Assembly: GCA_017998095.1 (NCBI GenBank)
Contig: JAGODU010000015.1
Coordinates: forward strand, 1-46,030
Length of the DNA stretch: 46,030 bases
Reading direction: 5' to 3'
DNA from: Prolixibacteraceae bacterium
GTDB taxonomy: Bacteria; Bacteroidota; Bacteroidia; Bacteroidales; Prolixibacteraceae
Of this stretch, positions 1 through 7,216 are shown piece by piece; within the stretch, counting starts at the first letter, position 1; each line of letters starts with the position of its first letter. The notes under the pieces were generated by a model. The model worked only from the letters and a program-made list of their open reading frames with translations. It did not search any database and was not told the DNA's origin. The position numbers were made by a program, and so were the translations under genes.

Positions 1-1026
1 TTCCTTCGAACGACTGGATATGAATTTCCCCTGATGCGCTGATATTGTGCAAAATGAACATCCTCCAAAACAACCCCGGTGGATAGTTATTGAATGGCGT
101 ATCATCTCATACGCAGGTATATGCTTCCCGACATATCTTGGATGTGGAAGCCTTGTATATGGATAATCGTAAAATGTATCTAATTCTTTTTCTGATAAAG
201 GTTCATAAGGCGGATTGATAACCACCCATGAATCAATAGTTTGCTGAATAATCCTTTTGCCTTTCCATTTATTCGATTCTTCTTCTATATTTTTGAAATT
301 CTCAGCATATTTCTTTTTATTCTTCAGACATTCAGAATGCCCTGTTAAAATAATACTGACTTCTTTTTCCGAAACATTCTTTGGATATTCATTTTGAAGC
401 CAGGCAGTCTGAGGTACTGATTTAATATCTTTTATGCTTTCTCCTGATCTTATCTTTTCGATAATTTCCAGAAGAGGTTTTTCACCCATACCATATACCA
501 ATAAATCAGCTCCCGATGAATAAAGAATTGAAGGCAATAGCTTATCGCTCCAATAATCGTAATGGGTTACCCTACGCAACGAAGCTTCAATTCCTCCTAT
601 TATTATTGGAATTTCGGGATACAATTCTTTTAAAATCTTACAATAAACATTTGTTGCATAATCAGGCCTCATGCCGGGTCTTCCATCCGGAGTATATGCA
701 TCATTTGACCGAAGTCTTTTGTTGGCAGTATAATGATTAACCATGCTATCCATGCAACCTGATGTGACAGCAAAAAATAAGTTTGGTTTTCCAAGCTTTT
801 TAAAGTCACGCAGGTCATCACGCCAGTTAGGCTGAGGTACAATGGCAACTTTCAGTCCGCTTGATTGAATAACTCTGCCTATAACAGCTGTTCCAAATGA
901 AGGATGATCAACATAGGCATCGCCGCTGAATAGTATCACGTCAATACTATCCCAGCCCAGAGCTTTGACTTCCTTGGCAGATGTTGGCAGCCAGTCACTT
1001 ATTTTATATGGAGTAGAGTTATCCAA
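1..1026 (-). CDS. YgiQ-family radical SAM protein (UPF0313), C-terminus cut by window edge
   Basis: The first 342 residues are present and the reading frame runs off the left edge. The N-terminal YgiQ domain is clear: SDWLPTSAKEVKALGWDSI near the start, then LFSGDAYVDHPSFG, PNWRDDLRDFKKLG, SGCMDSMVNHYTANK and GGIEASLRR. The radical SAM cluster motif CFGGCSFC (C-x3-C-x2-C, binding 4Fe-4S and SAM) sits about 25 residues before the edge. The family's reaction is not established to my knowledge. The frame has a stop at 1030-1032 and no ATG before the conserved region, so the only reasonable start is TTG at 1024-1026. A TACCTTTG -7 element at 1043-1050 fits a very short leader. Family identity is certain; the TTG start is inferred. 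Confidence 0.93.
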   Translation of the reverse strand, partial: MDNSTPYKISDWLPTSAKEVKALGWDSIDVILFSGDAYVDHPSFGTAVIGRVIQSSGLKVAIVPQPNWRDDLRDFKKLGKPNLFFAVTSGCMDSMVNHYTANKRLRSNDAYTPDGRPGMRPDYATNVYCKILKELYPEIPIIIGGIEASLRRVTHYDYWSDKLLPSILYSSGADLLVYGMGEKPLLEIIEKIRSGESIKDIKSVPQTAWLQNEYPKNVSEKEVSIILTGHSECLKNKKKYAENFKNIEEESNKWKGKRIIQQTIDSWVVINPPYEPLSEKELDTFYDYPYTRLPHPRYVGKHIPAYEMIRHSITIHRGCFGGCSFCTISAHQGKFISSRSKE

Positions 1027-1042
1027 ATTTCAATTTTTGTTG

Positions 1043-1050
1043 CAAAGGTA
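1043..1050 (-). promoter_or_regulatory. Bacteroidota -7 promoter element upstream of the YgiQ-type gene
   Basis: On the minus strand this reads TACCTTTG, matching the Bacteroidota TAnnTTTG -7 consensus. It lies 16 bases before the TTG start. No TTTG -33 element is visible at the usual spacing. Confidence 0.45.
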
Positions 1051-1068
1051 ACTTTTTTAGAAAAAAGA

Positions 1069-1098
1069 ACCGGTTGTACTCTTATGAATACAACCGGT
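1069..1098 (-). terminator. Rho-independent terminator after the tryptophanase-family gene
   Basis: A perfect 10-bp stem (ACCGGTTGTA with TACAACCGGT, 10-base loop) is followed on the minus strand by TCTTTTTT. It lies about 50 bases past the stop codon of the leftward lyase gene. Confidence 0.85.
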
Positions 1099-1150
1099 AT
1101 ATTTAATTTTGAAGCTTTAATAGATTGGTTCTGCTTCTGATACTTCAATA

Positions 1151-2614
1151 TTATAAGCTATCGCCGAAATCCTGTTTGAATTTGGCAACAAGTCTTTCAG
1201 GCCAGTTGTCAACTGCATCAAGACGTCCCATGAAGAATCTTAATACTTTTGGTTCTTCAACAAACTTCAATCCGCCAACAAGTTCGCGATTGTCATACAA
1301 CCATTTGATACGGTCTATAAGGAACATTGTTTGTGAAAGTGTGAACACCCTTCTTGGGAATGCAAGTCTGAGTAATTCAACATCAGCTAAAACATCATTT
1401 CCATTTTCATCCCTGACGCTTGATATAGTTCCACGTTCCATCCCACGACAGCCGGATATGATATAAAGTGCTGATGCTAAAGCTCCCGCAGGATATTGTG
1501 ATTGAGGCACATGAGGAAGGAATCCCATACAATCAATATGTGCTCCAAGTGCTCCTGAAGGCGTGATTACAGGAATACCCATGCTATCGAGTTCTTTAAC
1601 TGTATATTCAATGAACTTAGGTGATTGATTGATAACAGTTTCGTCAGTTGTTTCAATCAAACCAACTGCCATTGCTTCAATCTCACGGATTGACATACCA
1701 CCATATGTAAGGAATCCTTCATATAATGGCACGAGATCACGCATTTTCATGTAAAGATCATGATTGTTTGTGCAAATACCACCACCTCTGGTTGAACTAA
1801 CCTTACGGCTTGAGAAATACACAATATCAGCCACATCGCACATCTCTAAAAGAATATCTTTTATCGGTGTGTTCTTAAATTCTTCTTCTCTTTGTTTTAT
1901 GAAATATGCATTTTCACCAATTAGGCTGGCATCAAGTACTATCATAATACCGTTTTCTTTAGCAACCTTCTTTACATCACGCATGTTTTGTATTGAAAAT
2001 GGCTGTCCTCCGATAAGGTTTGTTGAAGCTTCAAGACGAATGAAAGGAATATTTTCACTTCCGTATTTAGTAATCAGATCTTTTAGCTTCTGAATGTCGA
2101 TGTTTCCTTTGAAAGGAAAATCGCTTTTTATTTTCATTGCTTCATCAGTATAAATCTCAAAGATGGTACCTCCATTGAGTTCCATGTGAGCTTTAGTAGT
2201 TGTGAAGTGATAATTCATAGGAATAACATCACCTTTCTTTATGAAAGCCTGAGAAATAATGTTTTCACAAGCACGACCCTGGTGGGCTGGCAATAAATAT
2301 TTTTTTCCGAAAACTTCCTGAAGAGCAGCTTCCATGCGATAGTAGCTTTGTGATCCGGCATACGCATCATCAGCCCTTAACATTGATGATACCTGATTGT
2401 CACTCATAGCGTTAGTACCACTATCAGTTAACATATCAAGGAAAATGTCTTTTGTATCAAGAAGGAAAGTGTTAAAACCACCTTTCTTTATTGCTTGAAG
2501 GCGTTCATCAATAGGTTTTAAGAATAATTTTTGTACAATTCTTACTTTGTGTAGTTCAACAGGTATTTCAGGTCTACTGTAAAATTTAACTGTTGTTTGG
2601 TTTGTATTCTCCAT
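1151..2614 (-). CDS. Tryptophanase / tyrosine phenol-lyase family PLP-dependent beta-eliminating lyase
   Basis: This is a 487-residue fold-type I PLP enzyme that should cleave an aromatic amino acid to pyruvate, ammonia and indole or phenol. Family motifs are LLTDSGTNAMSD-like (residues 60-72), DDAYAGS (82-88), PAHQGRACEN and SSRKVSSTRGGG, with the PLP lysine at K271. Two positions that separate the subfamilies look like tyrosine phenol-lyase: F137-T138-T139-T140, where tryptophanase has Asp, and MERG with R394, where E. coli tryptophanase has Ile. However, this long bacterial clade is usually annotated as tryptophanase, so the substrate is left open. It is monocistronic, with a strong terminator at 1069-1098, and it lacks a recognisable tnaC-like leader. 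Confidence 0.9.
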   Translation of the reverse strand: MENTNQTTVKFYSRPEIPVELHKVRIVQKLFLKPIDERLQAIKKGGFNTFLLDTKDIFLDMLTDSGTNAMSDNQVSSMLRADDAYAGSQSYYRMEAALQEVFGKKYLLPAHQGRACENIISQAFIKKGDVIPMNYHFTTTKAHMELNGGTIFEIYTDEAMKIKSDFPFKGNIDIQKLKDLITKYGSENIPFIRLEASTNLIGGQPFSIQNMRDVKKVAKENGIMIVLDASLIGENAYFIKQREEEFKNTPIKDILLEMCDVADIVYFSSRKVSSTRGGGICTNNHDLYMKMRDLVPLYEGFLTYGGMSIREIEAMAVGLIETTDETVINQSPKFIEYTVKELDSMGIPVITPSGALGAHIDCMGFLPHVPQSQYPAGALASALYIISGCRGMERGTISSVRDENGNDVLADVELLRLAFPRRVFTLSQTMFLIDRIKWLYDNRELVGGLKFVEEPKVLRFFMGRLDAVDNWPERLVAKFKQDFGDSL

Positions 2615-2841
2615 CGTTTAAAATGTTTAAAATAAAAAGTATAAGTATTATTGTTATTTATTATTTAAATTGAAATAAAGTTTCCTAAAATAGTAAAAAA
2701 ATGAAAGATGGCATGTTTAGAGAAGTAAAAATTTTAAAAAAATTTATCAAATGAGTTGAAACTTTTAAACAGATAAATTCCCTTTTTTGAAAATATCAAA
2801 ATGCATTCTGTTTTTTATGTTTTCAAAACCTGACATATTCG

Positions 2842-2925
2842 TACCAAATTCATACCAAGTTCTACCCAAACACCATAAGCGAGTTTTCTTATGGTGTTTG
2901 GGTGGTATTTGGTAAGAATTTGGTA
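2842..2925. repeat. Long imperfect inverted repeat (two 38-base arms, 8-base loop)
   Basis: The left arm (2842-2879) and right arm (2888-2925) pair over 38 bases with four mismatches, around the loop CGAGTTTT. The innermost 16 pairs (CTTATGGTGTTTGGGT with its complement) are perfect. The arms also carry a degenerate short internal repeat of the type TACCAAaTTC / TACCAAgTTC / TACCCAAAC. It has no T-tract on either side, so it is not a normal terminator. It could be a MITE-like or REP-like element, or a structured RNA. Confidence 0.8.
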
Positions 2926-2987
2926 GGTCAGAGATTATAATAATTTTACTTGTCACAACAGGATTTGCAATATATAGCACAAAAAAA

Positions 2988-3020
2988 AATCTTCTTTTCT
3001 GAAATATTGAAAAGAAGATT
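2988..3020 (-). terminator. Rho-independent terminator after the GH2 gene
   Basis: A perfect 12-bp stem (AATCTTCTTTTC with GAAAAGAAGATT, 9-base loop) is followed on the minus strand by a run of T. It starts about 30 bases past the GH2 stop codon. Confidence 0.85.
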
Positions 3021-3050
3021 CAATGTATTTATAAGAAGTAATTCTTATTT

Positions 3051-4889
3051 TTATTTCCAGAGAGTTACTTTTTTGTCGTAATAATCTTTTAAGATATAAA
3101 AAGCTTTTTTCTTTTCTCCTTTTTCTGAAAAGAGCCCTTTCCTGTTCCATCCATCCTGAACACCGGGTAGCAAACGTCGCGGTGAGCGAAAGTCGTTCAA
3201 TATCCATGGTGTCATGCCACGCAATTGAGGAATCTTGTCAAGCATTTCAAGATTCCTGATATAAAGTTCTTCCTGAAATTCTTCTGACCACCGGGTGTCT
3301 TTATCGCCATGGAGCCCATATTTTGCCCCTCCTCCGTATTCGCTGATTATAACGGGCTTGTCAAAAGCAATAGTCCATTCTGTACGCTTGCATTTTTCGG
3401 GTAGGCCATCATACCAGCCGATGTATTGGTTGAATGAAAGCACATCTACATACCGGGCAAACGGGTCTTCTATTGCTACCTTAAAAGGATTTTCACTGAT
3501 GGTGTGTTTTTCAAGTGCTGCACTTATAAGGCGAGTTTCATCAAGATTGCGTGCCCAATTGATAAGGTCAGTAAGGAACTTAGTCCTCGGTTCACTGACA
3601 GGTGTTTCATTTGCAACCGACCATATAATAACATTGGCTCGGTTTTTATCTCTGTTTATCATGTCAGTAAGTTGGGCTTCAGCATTTTTGTATGTTTCTT
3701 CATTTTCCCAGTCAATGGTCCAATAAACCGGTATTTCTGACCAAACCATAATTCCAAGCTCTTCAGCTACCCTGATCATATTTTCATTGTGTGGATAATG
3801 GGCTAGACGAACGAAATTGCAGTTGAGCTCTTTAGCCCTTCCAAGAATCATCCTTGCATCATCTATTGACCAGGCTCTGTCGCCCCGGATTCCGTTTTCT
3901 TCATGAATGCTTATTCCCCTGAGAAATATGGATTTACCATTCAATAAAATGTCAGATCCTTTCACTTCTATGCTTCTGAAGCCGATCTTATCAACTACTT
4001 CATTTCCTGCAATACTTATCTTTACTTCATATAGCTTTGGGTTCTCCGGAGTCCATAGGACAGCATTGGGGATGTCGAATAATACAGGTGCAACTCCTTC
4101 ATTATTAGATTGACAGATATAGTTGACTTTCAATTCCGGTATTGAAACTTCAACTTTTGAGTTTATATTTTTACCTTCAAGAGTGATGTAGCCTTCAATT
4201 TTATTTAGCGACTTACTTTGAAGCTGAATAAAATAATCACGAATAAATGTTTCAGGCATTTCTGCAAGATATACATCACGTGTAATTCCGCCGTAATTAA
4301 ACCAGTCAGTATTTAAAGTTGGAACACCTTCTTTTTTTCTTTTATTATCTACCTTAACGACTAAGGAGTTGTCCTTTTCCTTAAGAATATCTGTGACATC
4401 AAAGTTGAATGGAGTGAAACCACCTTTATGCATACCCACTTTTTTCCCATTCAGGTAAACGTGGGTTTCATAGTTTACTGCTCCGAAATAAAGATAAATC
4501 CGGTTGTTTGAAGCTTGCTTATTGTAATCAAATTTCTTCCTGTACCAGATATTTCCTTCATAATAAAATAATTTCTCCTTCTGATAGTTCCATGAACCCG
4601 GAACAGTGAGGCTTTCAGACAGGTCGAAGTCATATTCAATCCTTTGGGTTTTATCAGTAGGGTGGGCATCATTAAAAATTGCTTCACTTGAAAAGGCCGC
4701 ATTTGGGTTGAGGTCGATAGGCTGATACCTGTAATCATAATATCCGTTTTCATACGGGTCAATAATTATTTTCCATTCCCCATTAAGTGAAGTGATGTTT
4801 CTGTTTTCAATATTAATTATTTGCCTGTTGCTTGCAGAAAGAGAAATTGATACAATGGCAAGAACCAAAATGATAATAATTCGTTTCAT
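3051..4889 (-). CDS. Secreted glycoside hydrolase family 2, beta-glucuronidase-like
   Basis: This 612-residue protein has an N-terminal signal peptide (residues 1 to about 20). It then shows the GH2 order: sugar-binding jelly roll (about 30-210, with GNIWYRKKF and HKGGFTPF), immunoglobulin-like domain (about 215-310) and TIM barrel (about 310-605). The acid/base is E428 in VANETP and the nucleophile is E517 in ISEYGGG. N582-R583-K584 near the C-terminus matches the N-x-K motif that binds the substrate carboxylate in beta-glucuronidases and is absent from beta-galactosidases. The length also fits UidA rather than LacZ. It probably acts in the periplasm or at the cell surface on glucuronides or uronic-acid-containing glycans. 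It stands alone, with no SusC/SusD genes beside it, so the natural substrate is unknown. Confidence 0.9.
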   Translation of the reverse strand: MKRIIIILVLAIVSISLSASNRQIINIENRNITSLNGEWKIIIDPYENGYYDYRYQPIDLNPNAAFSSEAIFNDAHPTDKTQRIEYDFDLSESLTVPGSWNYQKEKLFYYEGNIWYRKKFDYNKQASNNRIYLYFGAVNYETHVYLNGKKVGMHKGGFTPFNFDVTDILKEKDNSLVVKVDNKRKKEGVPTLNTDWFNYGGITRDVYLAEMPETFIRDYFIQLQSKSLNKIEGYITLEGKNINSKVEVSIPELKVNYICQSNNEGVAPVLFDIPNAVLWTPENPKLYEVKISIAGNEVVDKIGFRSIEVKGSDILLNGKSIFLRGISIHEENGIRGDRAWSIDDARMILGRAKELNCNFVRLAHYPHNENMIRVAEELGIMVWSEIPVYWTIDWENEETYKNAEAQLTDMINRDKNRANVIIWSVANETPVSEPRTKFLTDLINWARNLDETRLISAALEKHTISENPFKVAIEDPFARYVDVLSFNQYIGWYDGLPEKCKRTEWTIAFDKPVIISEYGGGAKYGLHGDKDTRWSEEFQEELYIRNLEMLDKIPQLRGMTPWILNDFRSPRRLLPGVQDGWNRKGLFSEKGEKKKAFYILKDYYDKKVTLWK

Positions 4890-4983
4890 CTTAAGTAGTT
4901 AGTTTCATTAATAGTATTACAAAAATCTACCAGGTTTATAGATTTTAAAAGTAATAAATTAATTCACTATTGATTAAAAAAAA

Positions 4984-5007
4984 AGAGGTACTAAAAACAG
5001 CACCTCT
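4984..5007 (-). terminator. Rho-independent terminator after the PurF-like gene
   Basis: On the minus strand a 9-bp stem (AGAGGTGCT with AGTACCTCT, one G-U pair, 6-base loop) is followed directly by nine T. It lies about 25 bases past the stop codon. Confidence 0.85.
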
Positions 5008-5031
5008 CCGGTATAGTAATATAAATTTCAT

Positions 5032-6438
5032 TTAAAAGTGGCTTGACCCGTCCCAGCAATGAGTACAAAGCTTTTCTTTTGGAAGGCCAATTGCATCGAC
5101 AAGGTCTTCTAGCTTTTGAAATTTAAGGGATGAAAGGTCGAGATCTTTTCTGATTTGCTCAACCATATCAGCATATTCTTTTGTGTTTGGATCAGCATAT
5201 TTATTGAAATCGACTTCTTCTTTTCCTTCAAGCTTCATTATTGCTTTTCTGGTGGCAAGTTCAAGAGTAGTACGTGAACGGCTGAAATTAAGGAATTCGC
5301 ATGGGAAAGTTAAAGGAGGGCAAGCAATTCTCATGTGAACTTCCTTTATTCCGGCATCGTGTAAATCTTTTACGTTATCTTTCAGCTGAGTTCCCCTGAC
5401 AATAGAATCATCGAGGAAGATACCTGATTTTCCAAATGTAAGGGCGTTATTTGGTATGAGCTTCATTTTTGCAACAAGATCTCTCATCTTTTGGTTTTGC
5501 GGCATGAAACTTCTTGGCCATGTTGGAGTATATTTAGCGTAAGGACGCATAAACGGAATAGAAGTAGCATTGCTATATCCAATAGCGTGACCAACTCCGG
5601 AGTCAGGAATACCTGCAACAAAATCCGCTTTTACATCATCATTTTCAGCTAATTTAAGGCCACATTTGTAACGACATTCATCAACATTGATACCTTCATA
5701 GAATGATGGCGGATAGCCATAATAAACCCAAAGGAATGAGCAAATCTGCATTTCTTCGTTAGCCTCACGTAATATGGTGCAGCCATTTGCAGTTATTTCA
5801 ACAATTTCACCCGGGCCAACATACTTTTCAATTTCATAATCAAGATTTGCAAATGAGCATGTTTCAGATGCTGCACAATAAGCACCATCCTTTTTACCAA
5901 TAATAATTGGGGTACGACCCAGTTTATCCCTTCCGGCTATTATTTTATTTTCAGAAAGGATGAGGATTGAACAAGATCCTTTTATCAAGTTGTATACATT
6001 CTCAATACCTTCCTTAAACGATTGTTTTTCGCATATCAGCATTGCAATCAGCTCAGTAGCATTAATACCACCCTGGCTTGTTTCAGCAAAAGTTTTACTT
6101 GCAGAAAGCATTTTTTCTGAAAGTTCATCAAGATTATTAATTTTTGATACTGTAGCTATTGCAAACCTTCCAAGTTTGGAGAAGATAACCAAAGGCTGAG
6201 CTTCAGTGTCACTGATAACACCAATGCCACATTCTCCTTCGAAACCGTTTATGTCTTTTTCAAACTTGTTTCTGAAATTTCCGTCTTCCAGACTGTGGAT
6301 TGCTCTTTGATAACCTTTTGATGAAGAAAAAATTGTTACGCCGGCACGCTTTGTCCCCAGGTGTGAGTGATAGTCTGTACCGTAGAAAACATCATTAACA
6401 CAACTGTCTGATGATGTAGCTCCAAAAAAACCGCTCAT
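5032..6438 (-). CDS. PurF-like amidophosphoribosyltransferase paralog lacking the N-terminal catalytic Cys
   Basis: This 468-residue protein has an N-terminal class II glutamine amidotransferase (Ntn) domain and a C-terminal phosphoribosyltransferase domain. The PRPP loop is intact (residues 340-352, FLDDSIVRGTQL). Four cysteines match the Fe-S ligands of the B. subtilis-type enzyme: C233, C380, C458 and C461. However, the protein begins MSGFFG. Glutaminase-active PurF proteins begin MCG, and after Met removal that Cys is the nucleophile. Ser takes its place here. From memory, Bacteroides carry a similar paralog starting MGGFFG, so this is a lineage trait and not damage. It may use free ammonia or a partner, or do something else. 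It is monocistronic, with a -7 element upstream and a strong terminator. Confidence 0.88.
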   Translation of the reverse strand: MSGFFGATSSDSCVNDVFYGTDYHSHLGTKRAGVTIFSSSKGYQRAIHSLEDGNFRNKFEKDINGFEGECGIGVISDTEAQPLVIFSKLGRFAIATVSKINNLDELSEKMLSASKTFAETSQGGINATELIAMLICEKQSFKEGIENVYNLIKGSCSILILSENKIIAGRDKLGRTPIIIGKKDGAYCAASETCSFANLDYEIEKYVGPGEIVEITANGCTILREANEEMQICSFLWVYYGYPPSFYEGINVDECRYKCGLKLAENDDVKADFVAGIPDSGVGHAIGYSNATSIPFMRPYAKYTPTWPRSFMPQNQKMRDLVAKMKLIPNNALTFGKSGIFLDDSIVRGTQLKDNVKDLHDAGIKEVHMRIACPPLTFPCEFLNFSRSRTTLELATRKAIMKLEGKEEVDFNKYADPNTKEYADMVEQIRKDLDLSSLKFQKLEDLVDAIGLPKEKLCTHCWDGSSHF

Positions 6439-6465
6439 ATTTTTTATTTAGGTATTGTGATGCGA

Positions 6466-6473
6466 CAAAAGTA
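6466..6473 (-). promoter_or_regulatory. -7 promoter element of the PurF-like gene
   Basis: On the minus strand this is TACTTTTG (TAnnTTTG), 27 bases before the ATG. A TTTTTTTG stretch lies upstream, but at a spacing shorter than the usual 19-21 bases. Confidence 0.5.
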
Positions 6474-6603
6474 AAAAAATAGGGTTCACAAAAAAATTTA
6501 ATATCAATGTGCGGAGAGGTTTTTTCAAAAAAATAATAACAAAGTAATGCAAGTAAAAAGAGATATGATTTCAATTGTTATTATAAGTCTGGAAATTAAA
6601 ATT

Positions 6604-7089
6604 TTAGGTTAAAATTGTTATAAATATTACAATAAAAATTACAAGGAAAGCAGTATTTTCATAATGGGTCAGACTTATCAGGGAAGAAAGGATTTCTTTT
6701 TCAAGTTCTTCGTCAGAATTTATTTCAGTATAGCTGAATTTGTTTCTAAGAATTCCGGTTTGTTTTCCTTCTTTTAATATTTCCTGGTTAGATTTTAAAA
6801 TGTGTGAATTTAGATAGTATTCAGTTTTTCCGAAAATGGAAATAGTGGAATTGTTTTTAGCAACGAAATTTTTAATCAGGCCTATTGTTTGATCATTTTT
6901 TATGATGAAACGTTCTGTCGCCCAAATATTTTTAGGTTTGATAATGTATTTGGAATCGTCAAAAGTATAAGTTTCGGTATTTTTAAAAGTTGAAGGAGTA
7001 AACCGTCCTATTATTTTATCATTAAGAATAATGAGAAAATTATCGTTGTACCATTTTTCTTTCTTTATGATATAGTTATACATAGTCAA
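6604..7089 (-). CDS. Unknown small protein with C-terminal membrane anchor
   Basis: This 161-residue protein is of no family I recognise. Residues 1 to about 135 are a mostly beta-strand-like, Lys/Asn/Ile-rich domain (repeated stretches such as IIKKEKWYNDN, FIIKNDQTIGLIKNF). Residues about 143-161 are one hydrophobic segment (TAFLVIFIVIFITIL) ending at the C-terminus, so it looks like a tail-anchored protein with a cytoplasmic domain. The start may be the first or third codon (MTMYNY). Its leader contains no clear promoter motif, and the spacing to the upstream oxoamine synthase gene (127 bases) leaves co-transcription open. Confidence 0.7.
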   Translation of the reverse strand: MTMYNYIIKKEKWYNDNFLIILNDKIIGRFTPSTFKNTETYTFDDSKYIIKPKNIWATERFIIKNDQTIGLIKNFVAKNNSTISIFGKTEYYLNSHILKSNQEILKEGKQTGILRNKFSYTEINSDEELEKEILSSLISLTHYENTAFLVIFIVIFITILT

Positions 7090-7216
7090 AATATTAGATT
7101 CTTGCTATATATGTAGAACTGACGGAATGAAAATTACATTATTGCTTTGAAAAAAAAGCAATATATTTTAACATAGTTCTTCTATCAGAATTTTGTAATT
7201 TTAATTTCAGAAATAA

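Larger units (their letters stand above)
2615..3050. other. 436-base intergenic gap
   Basis: I see no convincing gene here. Short open frames cross it, but they are low-complexity and overlap the palindrome. The gap holds a long imperfect palindrome at 2842-2925, the terminator of the leftward GH2 gene at 2988-3020, and an AT-rich leader (2615-2760) that must contain the promoter of the lyase gene, although no clear TAnnTTTG is visible there. Confidence 0.7.

Noticed and set aside
2765..2980. Minus-strand open frame of about 70 codons in the intergenic gap
   Set aside because: It spans the long palindrome, has no recognisable motif, and its composition follows the inverted repeat; not a credible gene.
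7141..7162. Small hairpin ATTGCTT / AAGCAAT after the oxoamine synthase gene
   Set aside because: The stem is only 7-8 bp of weak pairs and has no T-tract on the relevant strand, so it is not called as a terminator.
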